Source: Crocinitomicaceae bacterium (GTDB lineage Bacteria; Bacteroidota; Bacteroidia; Flavobacteriales_D; Sanyastnellaceae). From it: a stretch of DNA of 64,000 nucleotides. Below are positions 10,691 to 19,800 of this stretch, piece after piece. The stretch lies in the NCBI GenBank assembly GCA_002700285.1, contig PACT01000028.1, positions 35,225 through 99,224 of the forward strand, in the 5' to 3' direction. Position 1 is the first letter of the stretch, and each line of letters starts with the position of its first letter. Made by a program: the position numbers and the translations under genes. The notes beneath the pieces are model-generated. The model worked only from the letters and a program-made list of their open reading frames with translations. It was not told where the DNA came from and did not search any database.

Positions 10691-12442
10691 ATGACCTGGA
10701 AAAATTCTTCAAGCATTCTTTCGCTTTTTATACTACTGACGGTACTTTCTGGCTGTTATTACGAACGTTCTGGTGCGACTGGATGGGCTTACAACGACGC
10801 AGCAAATGGTGGTTTTGAAAAAAGCACATTCTTTGAACAACAAACTGGCCCTGGATTGATTCTTGTCGAAGGAGGAACATTCACCATGGGACAAGTCGAA
10901 GACGATTTGATGGGGTCATGGGACAATTCGCCACGCAGGGTGACCGTTTCCACCTTCTATATGGACGAAACAGAAGTGACGAATCATTTTTGGCTAGAAT
11001 ATATCGCATGGTTAGAACGAATTTATGGTGACAACAACTCTGAAATAGTAGAAAGAGCGCTCCCTGACACGCTTGCTTGGCGCGAAAAACTTGCATACAA
11101 TGAGCCATTGGTGAAATACTACCTAAGACATCCTGCCTACCGTGAATATCCAGTTGTGGGGGTTTCTTGGAGACAAGCTAATGAATTCTGTAAATGGCGC
11201 ACCGACCGTGTGAATGAAGGTATTCTCATTAGAGAGGGACTGTTGGTTGACAATCCATACGGTCAATCAGATTTGGAGCACTTTACAACAGAGACTTATC
11301 TGAACAATCAGTATGTAGGGACTGGCGAAGTAGAAGGCGTGAAATCCTATGGTCAATCTGAATTCCGTGACATCTCACTTGAAGATGGATTGCTTCTCCC
11401 CGACTACAGATTGCCTACAGAAGCAGAGTGGGAATATGCAGCGCTGGGCCTCATCGGAAATAGCTACGGCGAACTTATTGAAGAGCGTAGAACGTATCCA
11501 TGGGACGGGCACTACATCAGAAATGATGAACTGAGATCGAAAGAATATGGAAACATCAACGCGAACTTTGTTCGTGGACGTGGTGACTTTATGGGTATCG
11601 CTGGAGATCTAGATGATTTTGGCGACATTACAGTAGATGTTCATCAATATGCACCAAACGATTACGGGCTATTTAATATGGCCGGAAATGTCAACGAATG
11701 GGTAATGGATGTGTATCGTCCATTTTCAAGTTTAGACAACGAGGAATTCCGTCCATTCAGAGGGAATAACTACCAAACAAAGGTGCTTAATGCTGAAGGA
11801 GATCCTGATGAAAAATACGAGTATGTTGTTTACGATCTGAACCGCATTGGAAATTTCCTATCCGATTACATGACAGAAAAAAGCAAAGGAGGAAGAGGAA
11901 TGGGTAAAGAAGATGAAGAGTTGATTGGTGCTGTCGAAATTGTGGTTGATGAAGCGATTGAGAAAAGTCAGGATAATCAAGACGAAGAAAGTGTGATGAC
12001 TTTGATTGCTGACGTGATGGAGGTCATTAAAGACAGCGATGCATTAATCGCAGCTGACTTGAGAAAAGGATTCAGTGAAAATATTGTTGCTGTGCCAGGT
12101 GACATGAAATACCGTGACGTTACTTTGGAAGAAAATCTAGGTCGATCCAACTACCGCGTCTCTGACAACATTGATTACAGGGATGGAGACACACATAGTT
12201 CTACATCATATAATACGCCAGAGGATGCAAATGCAAATTCGAGCCGCATGTATGATTACGGGAATTCGACATTGGTCAACAACGAATCTCGCGTATACAA
12301 AGGTGGAAGTTGGAATGATCGAGCGTACTGGCTTGTACCTGGTACCAGACGATTTTTAGACGAAAGGAAATCTTCATCAACTGTAGGGTTTCGTTGCGCA
12401 ATGACGCGTGTAGGGGCACCGGTACCTTTCCAGGGTCAATAA
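10691..12442 (+). CDS. gldJ: Gliding motility lipoprotein GldJ (formylglycine-generating-enzyme-like fold)
   Basis: Lipobox LSGC; LILVEGGTFTMGQVEDD, YRLPTEAEWEYAALG, NMAGNVNEWVMDVYR, VYKGGSWNDRAYWL; next to porU/porV. Confidence 0.9.
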   Translation: MTWKNSSSILSLFILLTVLSGCYYERSGATGWAYNDAANGGFEKSTFFEQQTGPGLILVEGGTFTMGQVEDDLMGSWDNSPRRVTVSTFYMDETEVTNHFWLEYIAWLERIYGDNNSEIVERALPDTLAWREKLAYNEPLVKYYLRHPAYREYPVVGVSWRQANEFCKWRTDRVNEGILIREGLLVDNPYGQSDLEHFTTETYLNNQYVGTGEVEGVKSYGQSEFRDISLEDGLLLPDYRLPTEAEWEYAALGLIGNSYGELIEERRTYPWDGHYIRNDELRSKEYGNINANFVRGRGDFMGIAGDLDDFGDITVDVHQYAPNDYGLFNMAGNVNEWVMDVYRPFSSLDNEEFRPFRGNNYQTKVLNAEGDPDEKYEYVVYDLNRIGNFLSDYMTEKSKGGRGMGKEDEELIGAVEIVVDEAIEKSQDNQDEESVMTLIADVMEVIKDSDALIAADLRKGFSENIVAVPGDMKYRDVTLEENLGRSNYRVSDNIDYRDGDTHSSTSYNTPEDANANSSRMYDYGNSTLVNNESRVYKGGSWNDRAYWLVPGTRRFLDERKSSSTVGFRCAMTRVGAPVPFQGQ

Positions 12443-12474
12443 ACGTAAGGTATACAAAGACTTGAGACATGAAT

Positions 12475-12510
12475 AAAAGCCCCAACGTACGATTGTACGT
12501 TGGGGCTTTT
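12475..12510. terminator. Bidirectional-type intrinsic terminator hairpin downstream of gldJ
   Basis: Perfect 16-bp inverted repeat AAAAGCCCCAACGTAC-GATT-GTACGTTGGGGCTTTT. Confidence 0.9.
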
Positions 12511-12536
12511 AGTTGAAAATATATCAGGGTTGATAA

Positions 12537-13847
12537 ATGAATTTAAAAAAGTTATATAAACTTTACCAAGGCGCAGAAAACGGTGTCACCACAGACTCTC
12601 GGAAATGTGGCCCTGGGATGTTGTTTTTTGCAATCAAGGGAGAAAATTTTGATGGCAACAGGTTTGCACAAGAAGCCTTAAAAAAGGGATGTATTGCATC
12701 AGTAGTCGATGACGTGGAGATCGGTAAATCAGAGGGGATAGTTCATGTCGATAACGTCCTTGCGACGATTCAGAAATTGGCGACAATGCACCGAAGAAAC
12801 TTTGACATCCCCGTACTGGGACTTACGGGAAGCAATGGAAAGACAACCACAAAAGAGCTCATCAAGCTCGTTTTGTCAAATAAGTATAACGTTCACGCAA
12901 CAGAAGGAAATTTAAACAACCACCTTGGAGTGCCATTGACCCTTTTATCAATGCCCGTTGATTGTGAATTTCTAGTGGTCGAAATGGGCGCAAACCACAT
13001 GGGTGAAATCGCAGAATTGGCAAACATTGCAGAACCAAATTTCGGCATCATCACAAATATTGGTTTGGCTCATTTAGAGGGATTTGGAAGTGCAGAAGGC
13101 GTGAAAAAAGGAAAGACGGAGCTTTTTGATTACCTGCGCAGCACAAATAATTTGGATGGAAGTCACAAAATGGCCTTTGTACACGGAGGACATCCTGTAT
13201 TAATTGAAGTGTCTGAAGGGATGGAGAGAATTATCTTTGGAACTGATCAAGAAAAACCGCGGGTTGTGTTTAGCGGAGAAGGAATGAGACGCCAATTTAT
13301 GTGGGATGAAGACGGATACAAAAGCAACCCAGCCCCGATTCTATTGGAGGGTGATTACAATCTAGATAACATTTCTGCAGCCATCGCTGTGGGTCGGTTC
13401 TTCGACATCGAAAGAGAGGCTATAACAGCTTCAATCAGCAACTATGTTCCAACAAATAATAGATCACAGACGATCACAACTGATTCAAATGAGATTCTAT
13501 TAGATGCGTACAATGCAAATCCCTCAAGCATGGAGCAAGCGCTAAAATCCTTCGCATTACACAAAAAGAACCCGCGATTGGTGATTTTAGGTGACATGCG
13601 AGAACTCGGAACACATTCAATGCATTCACATTCCAGAATCGTGGAACTTTGTCATGAATTGGCATTAAATGCAATATTTGTGGGGGAAGCCTTTGGAGAA
13701 GTCTCACAAGTCAAAAACACCGGGCGTTTCTTCTCTTCCTTAGAGGAATTAATCTCTGAAATAAAGGGTGGGAAGATCAAAGGTGAAAATATTTTACTAA
13801 AAGGAAGTAGAGGAATGGCAATGGAACGTTTACTCCCCCTCCTCTAA
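12537..13847 (+). CDS. murF: UDP-N-acetylmuramoyl-tripeptide--D-alanyl-D-alanine ligase
   Basis: GLTGSNGKTTTKELIKLVL P-loop, VEMGANHMGEIAELANIAEPNFGIITNIGLAHLEGFGS, LLDAYNANPSSM. Confidence 0.96.
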   Translation: MNLKKLYKLYQGAENGVTTDSRKCGPGMLFFAIKGENFDGNRFAQEALKKGCIASVVDDVEIGKSEGIVHVDNVLATIQKLATMHRRNFDIPVLGLTGSNGKTTTKELIKLVLSNKYNVHATEGNLNNHLGVPLTLLSMPVDCEFLVVEMGANHMGEIAELANIAEPNFGIITNIGLAHLEGFGSAEGVKKGKTELFDYLRSTNNLDGSHKMAFVHGGHPVLIEVSEGMERIIFGTDQEKPRVVFSGEGMRRQFMWDEDGYKSNPAPILLEGDYNLDNISAAIAVGRFFDIEREAITASISNYVPTNNRSQTITTDSNEILLDAYNANPSSMEQALKSFALHKKNPRLVILGDMRELGTHSMHSHSRIVELCHELALNAIFVGEAFGEVSQVKNTGRFFSSLEELISEIKGGKIKGENILLKGSRGMAMERLLPLL

Positions 13848-13850
13848 TCA

Positions 13851-13858
13851 TATCTTTG
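13851..13858 (+). promoter_or_regulatory. Bacteroidota -7 promoter box TATCTTTG for tyrS
   Basis: Exact match to TAnnTTTG, 5 nt before the tyrS ATG. Confidence 0.6.
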
Positions 13859-13863
13859 CGACA

Positions 13864-15135
13864 ATGGATTTGATCGAAGAATTAAAATGGCGGGGAATGC
13901 TACACGACATCATGCCCGGGCTAGAAGACCAATTAAAAAAAGAAGCTACCACGGGATACGTGGGGTTTGACCCTACAGCGGACTCACTTCATATCGGGAA
14001 TCTCGTTCCGGTGATGCTCCTTGTGCATTGGCAAAGAGCGGGGCACAAACCCATGGTTTTGGTGGGTGGAGCGACTGGAATGGTCGGGGATCCAAGCGGA
14101 AAGACAAAAGAAAGACAGCTTCTGGATTTGGAAGTCATGCAACACAATCTTGACTGTCAGAAAGCGCAATTGAGTCGTTTTTTAGATTTTGAAGGAAAGA
14201 ATGGAGCGGCCGTCGTCAACAACTTTGATTGGTTTAAGAATATTAATTTCCTTGAGTTCATTCGTGACGTGGGGAAACATATCACCGTTAATTACATGAT
14301 GTCAAAAGACAGTGTGAAAAATAGACTGGAATCAGGGATGAGTTTTACGGAATTCTCTTACCAACTTGTTCAGGGGTACGATTTCTTCCACCTCTGGAAG
14401 AATGAAAACTGCATGGTGCAAATGGGTGGTAGTGACCAATGGGGAAATATAGTGACTGGCACTGAGCTGATTCGTAAAAAAGGTGGAGGTCAAGCATTTG
14501 CTCTGACAGCTCCGCTGCTCACAAAAGCCGATGGAAGTAAGTTTGGAAAGTCTGAAGGAGGGAATATTTGGATCGACAAAAAGAAAACGTCTGCATACAA
14601 ATTCTACCAGTACTGGATCAATTCCGCAGATGAAGATTCTGGGAAGTATCTCAGAATATTTACGTTAAAAGGAAAGGAGGAAATTGAATCTCTTGAAGCT
14701 CAGCATGCTGAAAACCCACGTGCCAGAATCCTACAAAAAGCATTGGCAGAGGACATCACGCTTCGCATACACGGACAAGAGGATTTAAAAACCGCAATAG
14801 CGGCGTCTGGTATTTTGTTTGGAAAAAGCGTCAAGGCTGACTTAGAAGCGTTGCCTGAATCGGAGTTTTTATCTGTCTTTGAAGGTGTTGATCAAACGAC
14901 CATCAAGGCCGATGTGTTATCAAATGGGATAGGAATTGTAGAATTACTTAGTGAACTCACTGGATTCCTCCCTTCAAAAGGTGAGGCGAGACGCGCATTG
15001 AAGGAAAACAGTATAAGAGTCAACAAAGACCTTGTAGATGATACGACGTCGATTACAACATCCGACCTTCTGAACGGCCGTCAATTGCTTCTCCAAAGAG
15101 GCAAGAAGACCTATTTCCTCGTATCAGTAGAATGA
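13864..15135 (+). CDS. tyrS: Tyrosyl-tRNA synthetase
   Basis: GFDPTADSLHIGNLVPV, MGGSDQWGNI, KFGKSEGGNIW (KMSKS-like), C-terminal S4 domain. Confidence 0.97.
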   Translation: MDLIEELKWRGMLHDIMPGLEDQLKKEATTGYVGFDPTADSLHIGNLVPVMLLVHWQRAGHKPMVLVGGATGMVGDPSGKTKERQLLDLEVMQHNLDCQKAQLSRFLDFEGKNGAAVVNNFDWFKNINFLEFIRDVGKHITVNYMMSKDSVKNRLESGMSFTEFSYQLVQGYDFFHLWKNENCMVQMGGSDQWGNIVTGTELIRKKGGGQAFALTAPLLTKADGSKFGKSEGGNIWIDKKKTSAYKFYQYWINSADEDSGKYLRIFTLKGKEEIESLEAQHAENPRARILQKALAEDITLRIHGQEDLKTAIAASGILFGKSVKADLEALPESEFLSVFEGVDQTTIKADVLSNGIGIVELLSELTGFLPSKGEARRALKENSIRVNKDLVDDTTSITTSDLLNGRQLLLQRGKKTYFLVSVE

Positions 15136-15136
15136 C

Positions 15137-16198
15137 TCAGAGCGATAGCAGATTACACCCCCTCACCTCAGCGTGATCAAATCTACCAAGCACTTCAAAC
15201 ATAGGCGTGTCTTCGTTGACTTTCATGCGGCCTAAGTCAGAGGTGGAGATAAATGCACAACTGTCAATATTTGCCAAATCAATGATCTGCAACCTGCCAG
15301 TTCTCCCAGGATTCAATATACATCCTGGATCAGCAGGGTCTCTCACAATGACTCTCATCCATGGTGGCGATTGAAAGAATCGACCATCAAGACTGTACGC
15401 CTGAGACAAAAGCTCTGTCATTCCATATTCACTTATGATTCGTACAAAAGGAAGTACACTTTGAATTCTAGCATGAACTTCTTCTCGGATAGGTTCTCGA
15501 CCATGCCCCTTCATCCCTCCTGTCTCTATAATTGTGAGAGACCACCCTTTTTCAACTCCTTTTTTTGCCCAAACGCCTGCTTCAATGCTCTCTAGCCATT
15601 TTAAAAGTGCGTGAGTAACACCTATCACAACAACGTCTTCATTTCTGTCTATCGACTTCTCAAGCTCATCTTCTAATGCTCTGTGATTGTCCAAATAAAA
15701 TTTATCATCCTGACCTGATATGCGCATAAATGACTTTGCCATGGCCACCAGAGAGGCATCTTCTCTTTCAATATATCCTGGAAGAAGCGCATAAAAAACA
15801 GAATTCTTTACAGGACTTACCAATTTACTATAGATGCGATTGGAGATTTCATGATACCACTCTAGAGACCGAACAAGATGTTTTGAACGAGATTTTGAGT
15901 GCGTTGTTCCAGAACTTCGATAGATGACTTCAGGATTGAATACACCAGTACAGATGTCATGATCACGAAAAGATTCCACCGGAAGACATGGAATATCTCT
16001 GTAGTCTCTGACATCCTCCGGATGGACATGAAGGAAGTCTGTGAAATTTTTATAGACTTTGTTGTTTTGGTACTGAAATCTAAAGACATCTAAGGCAAGT
16101 GACTGAAAATCTTCCTCATGACCAATAAATCCAAGGTTTCGTACACGAGAAATTAACTCATTTCGAGATGTATCAGGGAAATTTTCAGATAAATTCAT
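15137..16198 (-). CDS. LuxE/PaaK-like acyl-protein synthetase / acyltransferase
   Basis: VYRSSGTTHSKSRSKHLVRSLEWY, IIETGGMKGHGREPIREE, ISEYGMTELLSQAYS motifs of the LuxE-like adenylate-forming family. Confidence 0.8.
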   Translation of the reverse strand: MNLSENFPDTSRNELISRVRNLGFIGHEEDFQSLALDVFRFQYQNNKVYKNFTDFLHVHPEDVRDYRDIPCLPVESFRDHDICTGVFNPEVIYRSSGTTHSKSRSKHLVRSLEWYHEISNRIYSKLVSPVKNSVFYALLPGYIEREDASLVAMAKSFMRISGQDDKFYLDNHRALEDELEKSIDRNEDVVVIGVTHALLKWLESIEAGVWAKKGVEKGWSLTIIETGGMKGHGREPIREEVHARIQSVLPFVRIISEYGMTELLSQAYSLDGRFFQSPPWMRVIVRDPADPGCILNPGRTGRLQIIDLANIDSCAFISTSDLGRMKVNEDTPMFEVLGRFDHAEVRGCNLLSL

Positions 16199-16218
16199 GG
16201 ACGCAAGTTCGGAAGTGG

Positions 16219-16226
16219 TAGCTTTG
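16219..16226 (+). promoter_or_regulatory. -7 promoter box TAGCTTTG for the 16232 lipoprotein gene
   Basis: Matches TAnnTTTG, 5 nt upstream of the ATG. Confidence 0.5.
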
Positions 16227-16231
16227 AATGA

Positions 16232-16744
16232 ATGAAAAACGTCAATTTAAGTTCTCGCGTCACATTAATATGTGCACTTTCTGCTTGTTTTGGTCTAGCT
16301 GGCTGCATTCCAGATCCCAATTATCCCATTGAACCTGAAATTGAATTCCTTTCTTTTAACGTTGATGAAAGTGAAAATGCGTTACTCTCTATTCATTTTA
16401 CCGATGGGGATGGGGATTTGGGATTAAATCAAAGCGATACGCTTGCACCATATTGTAGTACATGTGACCATCACTTCAATCTGAAATGTGAATACGACGA
16501 ACTCCGAAATGGTGTGTGGACGCACATCCCTTTAATTCCTGCCCAAGGACAGGTTCCGTTTTACTACCGAGTTCCCCGCGTTGAACCCTCCGGAACTCAC
16601 CCTGCGCTTAATGGCACGATTGAAATAGCAATGAACACCTGGTATCTTCAGTCTAATTTCGATACACTGAGATTTAGAATGACGCTAGAAGATAGAGACC
16701 TCAACATCTCCAATCAAGACACCACACGGTTAATTGTGAAGTAG
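16232..16744 (+). CDS. Hypothetical lipoprotein
   Basis: Signal peptide with lipobox FGLAGC; DGDGDLGLNQSDT motif seen in Bacteroidota lipoproteins. Confidence 0.75.
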   Translation: MKNVNLSSRVTLICALSACFGLAGCIPDPNYPIEPEIEFLSFNVDESENALLSIHFTDGDGDLGLNQSDTLAPYCSTCDHHFNLKCEYDELRNGVWTHIPLIPAQGQVPFYYRVPRVEPSGTHPALNGTIEIAMNTWYLQSNFDTLRFRMTLEDRDLNISNQDTTRLIVK

Positions 16745-16762
16745 AAAAATCGTGTTGCACTA

Positions 16763-16791
16763 AAATGGGCACCCTTTACGAGTGCCCATTT
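16763..16791. terminator. Intrinsic terminator between convergent genes
   Basis: AAATGGGCAC-CCTTTACGA-GTGCCCATTT, perfect 10-bp stem. Confidence 0.8.
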
Positions 16792-16845
16792 CTCTATACA
16801 AATAGAGTACGATCAGAAAGTCCGATATCTATTTTATATATGCTA

Positions 16846-19800
16846 TTAACAGTTTTGTCCGAAGGCAGAAAGAAATAAAAGAAGATCGGCAGCTGTGATC
16901 GTACCGTCATTATTTATATCTGCTGGGCAATCACTTCCTGCGGGAGCGAAAGTACAAGTACCATCATCTACAGTAGCTCCATTTGTGAAGTTCTCAGCAT
17001 CAGTGTACGTACACCCATAGCAGTCGTAAGTACATGATGAATTGTCTGCCAAGTATGCAGTCGCATTGTAATTACAAGCTTCAGCATCGTTACATCCAAA
17101 AGCAGATGAATTCGCCGCTCCAGGTGTACCTCCATCCACCCAAGACGCTTGCCAGTTATTTCCAAACGCGTTATCTGCAGAAATTGTTCCTGCAATATAA
17201 GTCGCGAGAATTTCCGGGATATATTCGAGTGAAGCTCCGCCACCGTTCGGGTTACCAATCAGCGTACTGCCTAGAATACTGAACCCTGCACCTGGCCAAA
17301 GACCTGATGAAGCATAAGTTACTGCATCGACAACATTGCCCCAGGCATCTTCAAGTGAAATTGCTTCACCACCGTTAGAGAAGTTGCCAAGCTCCATTTC
17401 GAACACCTGATATCCATTTCCAGAATAGTTAAGTGTTCCTCCACCTCCAGCAACAGTCACAATCACAAACTCTCCAGCAGCGATAGAAGTTCCTGCTGGG
17501 AAGACCAATCCCAATTGAGACGAACCAGATGCTGAGTTAAAGAAATGATATCCACTCAAATCTGCTGCAAGATCTCCTGTGTTATATAATTCACAGAATT
17601 CCCAATCAAAATCATCCCCTTGAGCAATGCTAGAGTTATAATGGATCTCATTGATTACGATGGAAGGTAAAGTGTAGTAACAAAGCGTGTTATCAACGAC
17701 TGTCGCATTGGCATTGTAGTTTAATGCGAGTGGGTCAAAACATCCTGTAACAATACATGTTCCATCATCAGTCACAGCAGCAGGATCATAATTGTCTGCT
17801 GTAGGGTCTGTACATCCTGGGATGTTAGAACAAGAGCCATCATCTTCCGCAGCCAAAGGATCATAATTCACAAATGAGACATCCATACACCCAAGACGGA
17901 CAACGTCCGTTGCAAGTACTGGGACCAATTTCCAAGATCCGTATGAATAAAAATTCGGCGCAGTAACACGGTAAGTAACACCCAATTCAACAACCGGCAT
18001 CATAATACCATCCACATCAACACTGTCATCTACTGCATCGTAACCCAAGTTAGCAACCTTAGCGTTACCAGAGCCGTCGTCTAGTAACCAATCACCGTAA
18101 CCTGCATTTTCGTTAGAAACTGGAGCGAGAAGCTGAGTTAGTACGCTTTCCCACTGCTCGTCATTGACTGCATCAGTAGTAAGAAGTTCTGCTTCTGGAA
18201 GTGTGTTTCCTGAAGACACAACGATCGATACAGCACCTACAATTTGGCGTAAGCCATATATCTCAGATACAGTTCCAGAAATATCAACTAAATCTCCTGC
18301 GACCACACCTTGTCCAAGACACCAAATAGCTGAATAAGGTCCTGTTTCATTTTGAATGACATAAGAAGCGCTTCCACCCAAAGAACCAGAAGCTGCATAG
18401 ACTGCTGTGACGACACCGCTCGTTAATACTTGGCCTGTCACAAGTCCACTTTGAATTTCCTGAATTGTTAAGTTGGGAATGAACACACAAGATCCGTCAT
18501 CAGTTGTGGCAGCGGGGTCATAGTTAGACGCTCCAGGGTCAGTACATCCACCCGTATTAACAGCACATCCACTGGTAAACTCATGAGAATCGATATTGCT
18601 CCAATCGTTAGATGGATTTACAATCCACTCACCATCAAATTCATTTGTACCCGCAGAGGCGAGCCACATTCCAGCGTTACCAGCATTTACGTCAGACTTA
18701 CGAACCAGTGTACCATTTTGAGTCGCATTTAAGATACCTGACACTGTGAATCCAGAACCGGGATCAGGTCCTATATCACCTATGAGGTCAACAAGTACAG
18801 TATCAGCACCCATAATTTCAGCAAGTGCATACGTATCGTCGCCATTTGACAGGTATATGTAAGTCATATCTGCAACCGCAAGAATCAATGGATCTGCAGA
18901 AGGGTGTGCGATAATGTACGTGCTGTTTGGAGCAACAGTTGCACCAGCGGGAAAAGTTAATGACCAGTAATCAAATTGATCCGTAATATAAAGTGCATCA
19001 GGAGTATCACATCCATTGCTACAATTGGCCATTGTGTACTGATCTAGAAAAACAGTAGAACCAGTCGGGTTGTAAAGCTCAATGTATTTATTGTTTGAAG
19101 ACCCTTCTGCTATCTCTGACACAAAGAGTGTACAAGATGTGCCAGTAAACACGCAACTTCCGTCATCCACTGAAGCCGATGAATCATAATTGTCCGCTGC
19201 GTCTGATGTACAACCGAAGAGAAGAACGTCGTTGACATCACGTGGTTGGATTTTAAATTCTCCAAAGGAATAATCAACAGACCCTGAAACTTGAACACTT
19301 GCGCCAACAGTCGTCAGACCCGCAGCGATTGCATTGAATCCTGCATCATCGAGTACAACTGCGCCAGAAGCATCGTTCACAGACCATTCGTTGTTGCCCA
19401 ATGCATCACTTTCAACCACTCCAGAAGTTTGAACCAAAACACCTTCCCACTGTTCTGCAGACACATCTAATGTTGACAGCACTTCAGAAGCAGGAAGTAC
19501 ATTGCCTTGACTGTTAATCGTGACTGAAGGCGAAGTGAGTTGTGTTAAGCCGAAATTCTCGGCAACAGTAGCAGACACATCAACAGAATCACCAACCTGA
19601 AGCGCCACATTTGATCCATCTATCCAAATACCAGAATAAGCACCAGCGCCATCTTGTATAGTCGCTCTGCCACCATACACGCCTGTAACGATACCTGAAG
19701 TCAAAACTGCGACACCCTCAAAAAGCGCTGATTCCTGACCGATTTGAATGTCAGAGATTAAAGTGTATGGAGAAGCCACACAAGATCCATCATCGAAATC

